64,000 bases of DNA from Mayfieldus sp963841445 (GTDB lineage: Bacteria; Actinomycetota; Thermoleophilia; Solirubrobacterales; 70-9), in contig CAWJCP010000002.1 of the NCBI GenBank assembly GCA_963841445.1, forward strand, positions 1 to 64,000. Reading direction: 5' to 3'. Below the pieces are notes generated by a model. That model ran no database searches. It saw nothing but the letters and a program-made list of their open reading frames with translations, and was not told the DNA's origin. Every line of letters begins with the position of its first letter. Position 1 is the stretch's first letter. Shown one piece after another: positions 35,117 through 43,863 of this stretch. Made by a program: the position numbers and the translations under genes.

Positions 35117-35830
35117 CTAGAGGCGCTTCGATGCGGCGGCGCGCGAGCAAGCGCGCGCCGCCGCCGCCGCCGTGGCGAGCGCCTTGCGCTGGGGCGGCTT
35201 CATCCGCAGCCGGCAGCGCCACACGGCGCCCGAGAAGCCGAGGTTGGCGACGGTGGCGAAGCCGTGCTCGTCCTCGCGCAGCGCCAGCAGCAGGTGCGCG
35301 ACGCGGTCTCCGCTCGGAAGGTCGGCGGAATCGCCGACGCGGACGCAGAACGAGAAGACTCGTCGTCCGCCCGGGCGGACGAGCAGCGCGCCGCGCTCGC
35401 CGAGCAGCCACACACCGAGCTCACCCCGCTGCATCGCCAGGCCGCCCCGGCGCAGCAGGTCGCGCTCCTCGTGGCCAAGCAGGTCGCCGAGCAGGCCGAG
35501 CGCGACTGCCTCGGCGCTGCCCGCTGCGGTCGAGCACGAGCCGAGCGGCACCATCGAGGTCACAGCACGCCCAGCCTGCAGGCGGCAGATCAGATAGGCG
35601 TGGGCGGCGAGCAGGATCGCGACCGGGAACAGCCAGAAATCAAGCGCCAGGACCACGATCGCGGGGGCCCCGAAGGTGAATAGGATCCCGGCCGTCCAGA
35701 GGGTCCAGCGGCGGCCGTCGCGAAGCAGCGTCGCCTCGCCGGCGCGCTCGCGCCAGGGCAGCCGCTGCGCCTCGACCAGGCCCTCGCCGCCGAGCGGGAT
35801 GCCCGGCGCGATTGCGCCGCTCGACTCCAT
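35117..35830 (-). CDS. Conserved-looking membrane protein of unknown function
   Basis: A 237-residue protein. After a polar N-terminus (MESSGAIAPGIPLGGEGLVEAQ) there are two close membrane segments (WTLWTAGILFTFGAPAIVVL and FWLFPVAILLAAHAYLICRL, about 37-80). The rest is soluble: it includes RRVFSFCVRVGDSADLPSGDRVAHLLLAL and FATVANLGFSGAVWRCRLRMKP, and ends with an Ala/Arg-rich helix. The ATG at 35830 follows the stop of the small gene upstream by 5 nt, so both form a unit. No family recognised. Confidence 0.6.
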   Translation of the reverse strand: MESSGAIAPGIPLGGEGLVEAQRLPWRERAGEATLLRDGRRWTLWTAGILFTFGAPAIVVLALDFWLFPVAILLAAHAYLICRLQAGRAVTSMVPLGSCSTAAGSAEAVALGLLGDLLGHEERDLLRRGGLAMQRGELGVWLLGERGALLVRPGGRRVFSFCVRVGDSADLPSGDRVAHLLLALREDEHGFATVANLGFSGAVWRCRLRMKPPQRKALATAAAAARACSRAAASKRL

Positions 35831-35835
35831 CGGGG

Positions 35836-36057
35836 CTAGCCGCCGGCGATCTGGCGTCGCATCACGACCAGCTCGGCGTCGAGCGGCAGCTCGCGAACTA
35901 CCTCGGCACCGTCGTCGAGGCTGACGCTGGCGATCATCCCGTTCTCGCGCTCTTCCCGGAAGGCCTCGATCGCGCGCTGCTGCGCGTCGCTGTCGGCCGC
36001 CGTCCACTCGGCGAGCGTCGTGTGGCCGCTCGCGTCAAGCCTGATCAATCTGGACAT
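35836..36057 (-). CDS. Small conserved-looking protein (73 aa)
   Basis: Starts MSRLIRLDASGHTTLAEW and ends ELPLDAELVVMRRQIAGG. In the gene direction GGAGG lies 5 nt before the ATG, which fixes the start. It looks like a compact alpha/beta domain with a central helix (SDAQQRAIEAFREERENG). I do not know its function; it is co-oriented with and just upstream of the membrane protein gene. Confidence 0.65.
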   Translation of the reverse strand: MSRLIRLDASGHTTLAEWTAADSDAQQRAIEAFREERENGMIASVSLDDGAEVVRELPLDAELVVMRRQIAGG

Positions 36058-36095
36058 CCTGGCCTCCGTCTCATCTCGGGCCGTGGCGCCAGGCC

Positions 36096-36130
36096 GCGGC
36101 ACATGCATGTCAGGCGGCGAAGCCGCCGCA
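36096..36130 (+). repeat. 35-bp dispersed palindromic repeat, family 1, copy 3
   Basis: Reads GCGGCACATGCATGTCAGGC followed by GGCGAAGCCGCCGCA. It contains the palindrome ACATGCATGT and the hairpin GGCGGC-GAA-GCCGCC. Related copies are at 9812-9846 and 29337-29373. It lies in the 173-bp divergent gap between the small minus-strand gene and leuS. Confidence 0.75.
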
Positions 36131-36218
36131 CCAGGTGAAGCCGAATTCGTCGCCTCGATCCATGGTACGCCGCCGATCCGGCCCGGATGTGGCCACGGTC
36201 ACGCACCGCACCTATCCC

Positions 36219-36224
36219 TAAGAT
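36219..36224 (+). promoter_or_regulatory. -10-like box for leuS, leaderless spacing
   Basis: TAAGAT ends 6 nt before the GTG start of leuS. Confidence 0.35.
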
Positions 36225-36230
36225 CGCCTC

Positions 36231-38801
36231 GTGAGCAGCTACGACCCGGAAGCCATCGAGCGGCGCTGGCAGGAAGTCTGGGAGGCTGAGCGCACCTGGG
36301 AAGTTCCCAATCCCGGCGATCCGGGCTTCAGCGAAGCGAAGCCGAAGTCCTACGTGCTCGAGATGCTGCCTTACCCGTCCGGACAGCCCCACATCGGGCA
36401 TCTGAAGGTGTATTCGATCGGCGACGCCGTCGCCCACTACAAGCGGCGCCAGGGCTTCCGGGTCATCCATCCGATGGGCTATGACGCCTTCGGACTGCCG
36501 GCCGAGAACCACGCGATCCAGACCGGCGAGCATCCGCGTGACTCCACGGCGGCGGCGATCGCTTCGTTTCAGCGCCAGTTCCGCCGCTGGGGCGTCTCGA
36601 TCGATTGGAGCCGCGAGCTCTCGACCCATGAGCCCGACTACTACCGCTGGACGCAATGGATCTTCCTGCGCCTCTACGAGCGCGGGCTCGCCTACCGGGC
36701 CGAGGCGCAGGTGCAGTGGTGCCCGGTCGACGCCACGGTGCTCGCCAACGAGCAGGTGATCGACGGACGCTGCGAGCGCTGCGGGACCGAGGTCGAGGCG
36801 CGCCAGCTCGAGCAATGGTTCTTCCGAATCACCGACTACGCGGACCGGCTACTCGATGACCTGGAGACGATCGAGTGGCCCGAGCACGTGAAGACGATGC
36901 AGCGCAATTGGATCGGGCGCTCCGAGGGCGCCGAGGTCACCTTCCGTTGCGAGCAGCCCGAGATCGAGTTCCCGGTCTTCACGACCCGGCCAGACACGCT
37001 CTTCGGGGCCACCTTCTTCGTGCTCGCCCCTGAGCACCCCGAGATCGAGCGCCTGGTCGCCGGTACCGACGCCGAGGGCCCGGTGCGCGACTACGTCAAC
37101 GAAGCGGTTCGCGCCTCGACCGAAGACCGAGCTTCCGAGGAACGCCCAAAGACCGGCGTGGCGCTCGGACGCAGCGTCATCAACCCGGTCAACGGCGAGT
37201 CGATCCCGATGTTCGTCTCCGACTACGTGCTGATGGAGTACGGGACGGGCGCGGTCATGGCGGTGCCCGCGCACGACCAGCGCGACTTCGAGTTCGCGAC
37301 GGCGTTCGACCTGCCGATCCGTCAAGTCGTAGCGCCGGCAAGCGAGGAGGATCCCTCCACCGACCCGGTCGCCCCCGGAAGCGGAGCCGAAGAGGCGGAC
37401 GGCATTGATTCTGCGGAGGGCGTGCCCGGCCTTGCTTCCGCGTATGTGGAGCATTCGGAGAACGAGGTTCTGGTCAATTCCGGCCCCTTCACCGGGACGC
37501 CGGCGGACCAGGCGGTCGGCGCGATCATCGCCTGGCTCGAGAAGGAGGGGCTCGGGGAGGCCTCAATCCACTACCGCCTGCGCGACTGGCTGCTCTCGCG
37601 GCAGCGCTACTGGGGCTGCCCGATCCCGATCCTCTACTGCGAGAAGTGCGGCATGGTCCCCGTTCCGGAGGATCAGCTGCCGGTCGAGCTGCCCGAGATC
37701 GACGACTACGCGCCCAAGGGCCGCAGCCCCCTCGCCGCGGCCGAGGATTGGGTCGCGACCACCTGCCCGCAGTGCGATGGCCCGGCCCGGCGCGAGACCG
37801 ACACCATGGACACCTTCGTCGACTCGTCCTGGTACTTCCTGCGCTATTGCGACGCCCGCAACGGCGCGGCGGCGTGGGATCGCAAGGTGCTGGGCGCCTG
37901 GATGCCGGTCGACCAGTACATCGGCGGGGTCGAGCACGCGATCCTGCACCTGCTCTACGCGCGCTTCTTCGTCAAGGCCCTGGCCGACCTGGAGCTGCTC
38001 GACGTTCAGGAGCCGTTCGAGTCGCTGTTCACGATCGGGATGATCACCCGCGACGGGGCGAAGATGTCGAAGTCGAAGGGCAACGTCGTCGACCCGGGCT
38101 CCTACGTGGAGCGTTACGGCGCCGACACGCTGCGCTCCTACGTGCTCTTCATCGGGCCCCCGGATCAGGACGCCGATTGGTCGGATGAGGGTGTCGAGGG
38201 GATGCGGAGGTTCCTCGCCCGCGTCTGGCGTCTCGGCGAGGAGGTTGCCGCCAGAACCAGCCAGAGCCCCGGGACCCGAGCCCCGAGCGACGAAGCCGGG
38301 GACGCCCGAGCCCTGCTCGCCAAGGCTCACTGGGCAATCGACAAGGTCACGCGCGACTTCGAACGCGGCTTTCACTTCAACACCGCGATCTCCGCCGTCA
38401 TGGAGCTGGTCAACGACGCCTACCGACTCAAGGACTCGCTCTACAAAGATCCGGCCGGCGACGCCGCGGTCCGCTTCGCGACCACGACCGCCGCCTCGCT
38501 GATCTTCCTCTTCGCCCCCCACCTCGCCGCTGAGGTCTACGAGCGGCTGACCGGAGAGCGGGTCTGGGAGCAGCCCTGGCCGGTCGCCGATCCGACGCTG
38601 CTGCGCTCCGACGTCGTCACCTACATCGTGCAGGTCAACGGCAAGCTCCGGGACCGGCTCGAGGTGCCCGCCGAGGCCCCTGAGGAGGAGGTCGTCGAGC
38701 TGGCCCGTCGCAGCGAGAAGGTGAAGCGTCACCTCGACGGCAAGCCGATCGCCAAGGAGATATTCGTTGCGGGCAAGCTCGTGAACCTCGTCGTTCGCTG
38801 A
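36231..38801 (+). CDS. leuS: Leucine-tRNA ligase
   Basis: An 856-residue class I LeuRS. The HIGH motif is PHIGHL (about residues 52-57) in MLPYPSGQPHIGHLKVYS, the editing domain carries TTRPDTLFGATFFVLAPEHP, the catalytic core has FGLPAENHAI and KMSKS is KMSKSKGN (about 610). Two zinc-ribbon pairs appear (CPVD/CERC region and CEKC/CPQC). In the editing region there is an extra acidic linker of about 30 residues (SEEDPSTDPVAPGSGAEEAD and on, about 366-400), and a short Pro/Ser linker before the anticodon domain. GTG start; probably leaderless. Confidence 0.97.
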   Translation: MSSYDPEAIERRWQEVWEAERTWEVPNPGDPGFSEAKPKSYVLEMLPYPSGQPHIGHLKVYSIGDAVAHYKRRQGFRVIHPMGYDAFGLPAENHAIQTGEHPRDSTAAAIASFQRQFRRWGVSIDWSRELSTHEPDYYRWTQWIFLRLYERGLAYRAEAQVQWCPVDATVLANEQVIDGRCERCGTEVEARQLEQWFFRITDYADRLLDDLETIEWPEHVKTMQRNWIGRSEGAEVTFRCEQPEIEFPVFTTRPDTLFGATFFVLAPEHPEIERLVAGTDAEGPVRDYVNEAVRASTEDRASEERPKTGVALGRSVINPVNGESIPMFVSDYVLMEYGTGAVMAVPAHDQRDFEFATAFDLPIRQVVAPASEEDPSTDPVAPGSGAEEADGIDSAEGVPGLASAYVEHSENEVLVNSGPFTGTPADQAVGAIIAWLEKEGLGEASIHYRLRDWLLSRQRYWGCPIPILYCEKCGMVPVPEDQLPVELPEIDDYAPKGRSPLAAAEDWVATTCPQCDGPARRETDTMDTFVDSSWYFLRYCDARNGAAAWDRKVLGAWMPVDQYIGGVEHAILHLLYARFFVKALADLELLDVQEPFESLFTIGMITRDGAKMSKSKGNVVDPGSYVERYGADTLRSYVLFIGPPDQDADWSDEGVEGMRRFLARVWRLGEEVAARTSQSPGTRAPSDEAGDARALLAKAHWAIDKVTRDFERGFHFNTAISAVMELVNDAYRLKDSLYKDPAGDAAVRFATTTAASLIFLFAPHLAAEVYERLTGERVWEQPWPVADPTLLRSDVVTYIVQVNGKLRDRLEVPAEAPEEEVVELARRSEKVKRHLDGKPIAKEIFVAGKLVNLVVR

Positions 38802-38820
38802 GTCTGCTAGAAGTCCGAGC

Positions 38821-39219
38821 GTGCTGGTCAGACGGCTCAGCGAGGCGTCGGTCGAGGAGTGGCACCGGCTTCGCACTCACGTCCTCATGGACGCGGGCGA
38901 GCTCGGTTCGCGCAACATGTCTGTCACCTGGCTCGAGGTGCCCGCCGGAGTCGAGCAGACCCTGCACAGCGACGAGGAGGCCGAGCAGGTCTACGTCGTC
39001 GTCCGCGGCTCGGGCGAGATGTCGGTGGCCGGCGACACCGGCGAGATCTCCGAGGGGGACCTGGTGCTCGTACCGCCGGCCACAGATCACGCGATCTCGA
39101 ACACCAGCGAGGCCGAGCTGGCCTGCGTCTCGGTGCAGTCGCCGCCGGTCGCGGTGGCCGAGCTCTATGGCCGTCAGATGGCCGAAGTCAGCGGCTACGA
39201 CGAAGACGGCGACGAGTAG
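38821..39219 (+). CDS. Cupin-domain protein
   Basis: A 132-residue single cupin. Motif 1 is degenerate (LEVPAGVEQTLHSDEEAEQVYVV, one His), motif 2 is EGDLVLVPPATDHAISNTSE. It ends with an acidic tail (YDEDGDE). Metal binding is possible through the His residues; function not known. GTG start 19 nt after leuS. Confidence 0.8.
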   Translation: MLVRRLSEASVEEWHRLRTHVLMDAGELGSRNMSVTWLEVPAGVEQTLHSDEEAEQVYVVVRGSGEMSVAGDTGEISEGDLVLVPPATDHAISNTSEAELACVSVQSPPVAVAELYGRQMAEVSGYDEDGDE

Positions 39220-39228
39220 CAGCCGGCG

Positions 39229-39495
39229 ATGATCCGGCGCCGCGCCGTCGTCCACGGCAACGTGCAAGGGGTCTTCTTCCGCGACACGGCGCACCGCCAG
39301 GCGGAGTCGCTGGGCGTGGCCGGGTGGATCACGAACAAGCCTGACGGGACCGTGGTGGCGGTCTTCGAGGGCAACCCGGCCGAAGTTGAGTCAATGCTGC
39401 GCTTCTGCCGCGAGGGGCCTGGACGGGCCGACGTGGAGAAGGTCGAGGTCAGCGAGGAGGAGCCCGAGGGGCTCGCAGGATTCGCGATCCGCTGA
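39229..39495 (+). CDS. acyP: Acylphosphatase
   Basis: An 88-residue acylphosphatase with the catalytic Arg in VQGVFFRDTAHRQA (about residue 19) and the catalytic Asn in GWITNKPDGTV (about 37). It hydrolyses acyl phosphates such as carbamoyl or acetyl phosphate. Full family length. 9 nt after the cupin gene. Confidence 0.94.
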   Translation: MIRRRAVVHGNVQGVFFRDTAHRQAESLGVAGWITNKPDGTVVAVFEGNPAEVESMLRFCREGPGRADVEKVEVSEEEPEGLAGFAIR

Positions 39496-39584
39496 GGGCC
39501 GCTTGCGTTTTTCGTGATCCCGGCGCGCGGGAGTCTCCACGTTCGGCCCGCGAGGTGTGAGCGGCCAGCGGTGAAGATCGCCGC

Positions 39585-40178
39585 ATGCCGGAGCTTGGTC
39601 GCGCACAGATCGCCGTCTACGGGGCGGTCGCGATCGCCGTGCTGCTGATCGGGGTGCGGGCGATCGGCGGCGCGGGCGGCAAGCCGGGAAGCGCCTTCGG
39701 CTCGGCCTCAGGTGGCGGGGGCGGCGCGAGCGGCTTCGCGGTCTCCGGGCACGGCGGCCGCGACGTCGTCGTCGACGTCGCCGGCGCCGTGCGCAGCCCG
39801 GGCGTCTACCGACTGCCGTCTGGCGCTCGCGTCGTCGACGCCGTCAAGCGGGCCGGCGGAGAGGACGGGCGGGCGATGCTGGAGGGCATAAACCTGGCCG
39901 CTCGCCTCGCCGACGGGCAGCAGATCATGGTGCCGGAACGGACCTCTGGATCGTCGGTTTCCGCGGCCGCTACGACGTCGGAGGATGGCCCGATCAGCCT
40001 CGGGACCGCGACCGCTGAGCAGCTCGACACGATCGAGGGGATCGGGCCGGTCACGGCCGGAGACATCGTCGAGTTCCGCGACCAGCACGGCGGGCTGTCC
40101 TCGATCAACCAGCTCGATCAGATCAGCGGCATCGGCCCGGCCACGATGGAGGCGCTGCGGGCCCGCTTGCAACCCTGA
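39585..40178 (+). CDS. comEA: Competence protein ComEA (DNA receptor)
   Basis: A 197-residue protein: one N-terminal membrane segment (about 6-28), a Gly/Ser linker, an SLBB domain (VVVDVAGAVRSPGVYRLPSG, about 55-75) and a C-terminal pair of helix-hairpin-helix motifs (TAEQLDTIEGIGPVTAGDIV; LDQISGIGPATMEAL). It binds incoming DNA at the membrane. Directly followed by comEC. Confidence 0.95.
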   Translation: MPELGRAQIAVYGAVAIAVLLIGVRAIGGAGGKPGSAFGSASGGGGGASGFAVSGHGGRDVVVDVAGAVRSPGVYRLPSGARVVDAVKRAGGEDGRAMLEGINLAARLADGQQIMVPERTSGSSVSAAATTSEDGPISLGTATAEQLDTIEGIGPVTAGDIVEFRDQHGGLSSINQLDQISGIGPATMEALRARLQP

Positions 40179-42505
40179 GCGGAGGCTGGCGGTTCGCGGC
40201 GCTCGCCGGCTTGGCCGTCGGGCTGGCGGTCTCGCCCCTGGCGTCGGGAGGCGCGGTGACCGCGACCCTTCCGGTGTTGGCCGCCTGCGTTGCGGCACTG
40301 CTTCTGGTGCGGCCACGATCGCGTCCGGCCGGCTTCGCCTGGATGGCGTTGATCCTGGCGGTCGGTGCCGGTGCGGGCCTTGCGCTCGGGACAGCGAGGC
40401 TGCGGGCGATCGATGCCGGCGCCTATGCGGCGCCGCCCGGCACCCGCGCGACTCTGCGCGGCCACGTCATCGCGGTTCCGCGGCGCAGCCGCGGAACCGT
40501 GCGGGTCCGGGTCGAGACGGCGGCTGGCAGGCTGGCGATCGAGGCGCCTGAGCCGATCGCTGACCTCCCGATCGGCGCCGAGGTGAGCGCCTCGGGAGTC
40601 GTCGTGCGGCCGCCTCCCTGGCTGCGCGCGAACCTGCGCCTGCACGGCGTGACGAGAATCCTGCGGGCCTCGCGGATCGCGCTAACCGAAGCGCGTCGAG
40701 GGGGAATAGCCGGCCGCATCGATGCGGTGCGCTCGCGCGCCGAGCGGGCGCTCGGACGCGGAATGCCCGCCGAGCAGGCCTCGCTGGCGCGCGGCTTCGT
40801 GCTCGGCGAGGACGACCGGATCTCGCCCGCGACCACGTCGGCGTTTCAGCGCAGCGGTCTCGCCCATCATCTCGCGGTCAGCGGCGAGAACGTGCTGCTG
40901 CTGGCGCTCCTGGCGGCCCCGCTGCTCGCCGCCCTCGGGTTGTCGCTGCGGGCGCGGTTGGTCTGGCTGCTGGCCCTGATCGCCCTCTACGTTCCGCTTG
41001 CCGGAGGCGGGGCCTCGATCCAGCGCGCCGGCGTGATGGGGGCGGCGGCGTTGATCGCCACGCTTGCTGGCCGCCCCGCCTCGCGTTCATACGCGCTGCT
41101 GCTCGCCGCGGCCGCGACCCTGACGCTCAATCCACGCGCCACCTCAGACGTCGGCTGGCAGCTTAGCTTCGCGGCGGTGGTCGGCATCTTCGTGTGGGCG
41201 GCGCCGCTGCGCGGGCTGCTGCTGGGCCGGGCTCGCGGAGGTTCCGGCTGGCGTGCTGGTCTCGCCGACGGGGTTGCGGTGACGGTTGCGGCGACGCTGG
41301 CCACAGCGCCGTTGATGGCGCACCACTTCGACGCGTTCTCGGCGACGTCGCTGCCGGCCAACGTGCTCGCCCTGCCCGCGATCGCCCCTTCGATGTGGCT
41401 CGGGATGACGGTCGCGGCGCTGGGACAGTTCCCCTTCGTCCCAGTCGAGCCGCTCAACTGGATCAACTCGGCGCTGCTCGCCTACGTCGGGCAGATCGCG
41501 AGCTGGATGGCGGCACCGGGCTGGGCGCAGCTGCCGCTTCCGATGGGGAGTTGGGCGTGCGTGGGCGCCGCCTATGCGGTGCTTCTTGCTTCCAGCTCGG
41601 CGTTGCGGCGATGGGGCGCCCGGCGGCGCGGATTGCGCGCCGCCGGGTTCCGAGCCCACCGCCGTCCCGGAAACCGGAGCGCAGTGCGGCTGGCCGCAGC
41701 CTGCCTGTCGCTCCTGTCGCTCCTCGCCGCGCCGGGCCTGCTGGGGGGCGGTGCGGCGGGCCGGCCACCCGCCGGTCTCCGGGTTTCGGTGCTTGACGTC
41801 GGCCAGGGAGACGCGATCCTGCTCCAGCCCAGCGACGGGCCGGCGCTGCTGGTCGATGGTGGCCCGCCCGGCGACGAACTGAAATCTGATCTCGACCGCC
41901 TCGGGGCCGACTCGCTCGCGGCGGCGATCGCCACCCACGACCAATCCGATCACACCGGTGGTCTCGAGGAGCTGCTCGGCTCGCTGCCGATCGATCGCTT
42001 CGTCTACGCGGACGTGGGGCGCCATCTGATCACCGAGGCGCGGTCCGCCGGCGCCGCGCCGACCCGAGTCGTTGGCGGAAGCGGGCTGCGCTCAGGCTCG
42101 TTGCAACTCGAGGTCCTATGGCCTCCCCGCGAGCTGCTCGGCGGTGCGGCGCCGGAGGATCCCAACACTCGCTCGTTGGTGATCCTTGCGCGCTGGCACG
42201 GCTTCTCGATGCTGCTGACCGGCGACGCGGAGGCGGAGGCCGTGCCGATAGACCCCGGCCCGATCGACGTCCTCAAGGTCGCCCATCACGGCAGTGCCGA
42301 CGCCGGCCTCGGCGCCCTCCTTGACCGGACGCGGCCCCGGCTTGCGGTGATCTCGGTCGGCGAGGACAACCCTTTCGGTCATCCGGTTGCCACGACGCCG
42401 GCGACCTTGGCGGCGCACGGTGTCGAGGTCTTGCGCACCGACCGGGTCGGAATGGTCACGATCGAAGCGGGTCGCCGCGGGGTCGAGGCCTGGGGTGCTC
42501 GCTGA
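40175..42505 (+). CDS. comEC: Competence protein ComEC/Rec2 (DNA uptake channel)
   Basis: About 776 residues. The N-terminal part has membrane helices and an OB-like DUF4131 region (RATLRGHVIAVPRRSRGTVRVRV), the middle is the Competence channel (FVLGEDDRISPATTSAFQRSGLAHHLAVSGENV), the C-terminal part is a metallo-beta-lactamase-like domain (SVLDVGQGDAILLQ; THDQSDHTGGLEELL, HxxSDH motif; DVLKVAHHGSAD). It translocates single-stranded DNA. Start: CTG at 40175 overlaps the comEA TGA (CTGA) and keeps the hydrophobic GGWRFAALAGLAVGLAV in frame; TTG at 40211 is the alternative. Confidence 0.94.
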   Translation: MSGGWRFAALAGLAVGLAVSPLASGGAVTATLPVLAACVAALLLVRPRSRPAGFAWMALILAVGAGAGLALGTARLRAIDAGAYAAPPGTRATLRGHVIAVPRRSRGTVRVRVETAAGRLAIEAPEPIADLPIGAEVSASGVVVRPPPWLRANLRLHGVTRILRASRIALTEARRGGIAGRIDAVRSRAERALGRGMPAEQASLARGFVLGEDDRISPATTSAFQRSGLAHHLAVSGENVLLLALLAAPLLAALGLSLRARLVWLLALIALYVPLAGGGASIQRAGVMGAAALIATLAGRPASRSYALLLAAAATLTLNPRATSDVGWQLSFAAVVGIFVWAAPLRGLLLGRARGGSGWRAGLADGVAVTVAATLATAPLMAHHFDAFSATSLPANVLALPAIAPSMWLGMTVAALGQFPFVPVEPLNWINSALLAYVGQIASWMAAPGWAQLPLPMGSWACVGAAYAVLLASSSALRRWGARRRGLRAAGFRAHRRPGNRSAVRLAAACLSLLSLLAAPGLLGGGAAGRPPAGLRVSVLDVGQGDAILLQPSDGPALLVDGGPPGDELKSDLDRLGADSLAAAIATHDQSDHTGGLEELLGSLPIDRFVYADVGRHLITEARSAGAAPTRVVGGSGLRSGSLQLEVLWPPRELLGGAAPEDPNTRSLVILARWHGFSMLLTGDAEAEAVPIDPGPIDVLKVAHHGSADAGLGALLDRTRPRLAVISVGEDNPFGHPVATTPATLAAHGVEVLRTDRVGMVTIEAGRRGVEAWGAR

Positions 42506-42748
42506 CAGATGGACGAAAAAACTGCTCGTTTTTGGGTGAAGCCGTGCCCAGAGGTGGCGGCCCCCGCCGCATTTCATGCCAGAATCGACGCGTGGCGTAG
42601 CCGCCGATCCCGGTCGGACGGTGCTGCGGTAGGTGCCTGAATAGATTTCTCGCGACGAAAGCTCAGCTGGTGGTGGAGCCAGAACTGGAGGAAGTCTCGC
42701 TACCTCCTTCGCGCTGGCGCAGTCTCGGCCGTCCTCCTCATCTGCGCG
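42506..42748 (+). other. Leader of the first low-complexity protein gene; in-frame open stretch without a start codon
   Basis: From the stop at 42638 the frame of the following gene is open. Codons 42641-42748 encode a basic, Trp-rich start and a good membrane anchor (WRKSRYLLRAGAVSAVLLIC) that runs on into the next entry, yet no ATG, GTG, TTG or CTG begins it. TAGATT (42642-42647) is a -10-like box. The first part (42506-42637) shows nothing I can name. Confidence 0.45.
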
Positions 42749-43702
42749 ATGGCGGCGGCGTTCCTGGTCGGCGACTACGCGGGCTTCAGCGGCTGGCCCA
42801 CTTTGTTGAGCGGCAACGGAACAAGGGCGGGCACGGCCAGGCTCGCGACCGGGTCTGGCCGGGCCGCCAGGAGCGGCTTTCTCAACCTTGGTCCGGGCAG
42901 CCTTCCGTTCCGAGTGCCGGGCAGCATCAGCCCTGTGTTCACGCTGCCAGGCGTGGCTCCGGCCGGACCGGCCGGCTTCGCCGTCGGCGGCGGCGCCGGG
43001 GCGCCCGCTGGGGGTGGCGCGACCGGCGGCAGTGGCGGCGCGAACGGCAATGGCGGCAACGGCGGCGGCAAGGGCGGCAACGGTAATCCTGGCGGGGCGA
43101 ACACCGGTCCCGGGCAGGGTGGCACGGGCACCCCGGAAGGTCCAAGCGCGCCGGGAACGCCCGGGCAGCCCGGGCAGCCGACACCCCCGGGCGGGGGGAG
43201 TGGGGGCCCTCAGCAGCCACCCAGCGGCTCCGGGCCGGTCAAGCCGCCCTCTTCGCCCTCCTCGCCCGCATCGCCGTCCCAGCCAGCCGGGGGGGGCGAG
43301 AAGGGCGGCAACGACAATGGCGGCGGCTGCAACGGTGGCGGGCAGAAGAACGCCTTCGCCGCCCAGCCGGAGAGCTCGGACTTCGCTCCCGAGGACGCCG
43401 GCAAGGGCTCCGGGGCCTCCAAGAGCTTTGAGCCTTCCAAGGGCTCAGGGTCGTCCAAGGGCTCCGATCAGTGGGGCAGCGGTGAGCAGCAAGCGGCCGA
43501 TGGAAGCGGGCAGTGGGGCGGCGAGAAGACCGAGCAGGCCAGCGAGCCCCAGGTCGTGCCGCCAGTTGAGAAGCCCGAGACGGCGTGGGTCGAGCCCAAG
43601 CCGGATGTTGTCGAGGCGCCTCCGGCCGTGCCGCAGGCGGCGTTGGGGCAGACGCCCGAATCCGAGCCGCCACCGGCACCCGAGCAGCCACCCGGCGACT
43701 GA
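42749..43702 (+). CDS. Membrane-anchored Gly/Pro/Ser-rich low-complexity protein
   Basis: A protein of at least 317 residues; the ATG given sits inside a hydrophobic anchor that probably continues upstream (see previous entry). After the anchor (MAAAFLVGDYAGF), residues about 75-200 are Gly/Asn/Pro-rich (GGSGGANGNGGNGGGKGG; GTPGQPGQPTPPGGGSGG), followed by Ser/Lys/Gln- and Pro-rich stretches (SSKGSDQWGSGEQQ; PPPAPEQPPGD). It looks like a disordered extracellular or wall-associated protein. No known domain. A similar type of protein is encoded immediately downstream. Confidence 0.6.
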   Translation: MAAAFLVGDYAGFSGWPTLLSGNGTRAGTARLATGSGRAARSGFLNLGPGSLPFRVPGSISPVFTLPGVAPAGPAGFAVGGGAGAPAGGGATGGSGGANGNGGNGGGKGGNGNPGGANTGPGQGGTGTPEGPSAPGTPGQPGQPTPPGGGSGGPQQPPSGSGPVKPPSSPSSPASPSQPAGGGEKGGNDNGGGCNGGGQKNAFAAQPESSDFAPEDAGKGSGASKSFEPSKGSGSSKGSDQWGSGEQQAADGSGQWGGEKTEQASEPQVVPPVEKPETAWVEPKPDVVEAPPAVPQAALGQTPESEPPPAPEQPPGD

Positions 43703-43863
43703 GACTCGTCCGACCTCCGCGCTTGCCCGAAGCGCGATCGGCCGCCTGGTCCTGAGCGGCGGGAGCCGACCTTAGACGTATGTCCTAGTTGCAATCGGGT
43801 TTTGGGCGCGACCGCCCTTATCGCATGCCTGTGCCCGGGCGATGAAGAAGAAGGCACTGTCGC

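Noticed and set aside
42506..42748. Cyclic-dinucleotide riboswitch upstream of the low-complexity surface proteins
   Set aside because: I looked for known conserved cores (c-di-AMP and c-di-GMP types) and found none.
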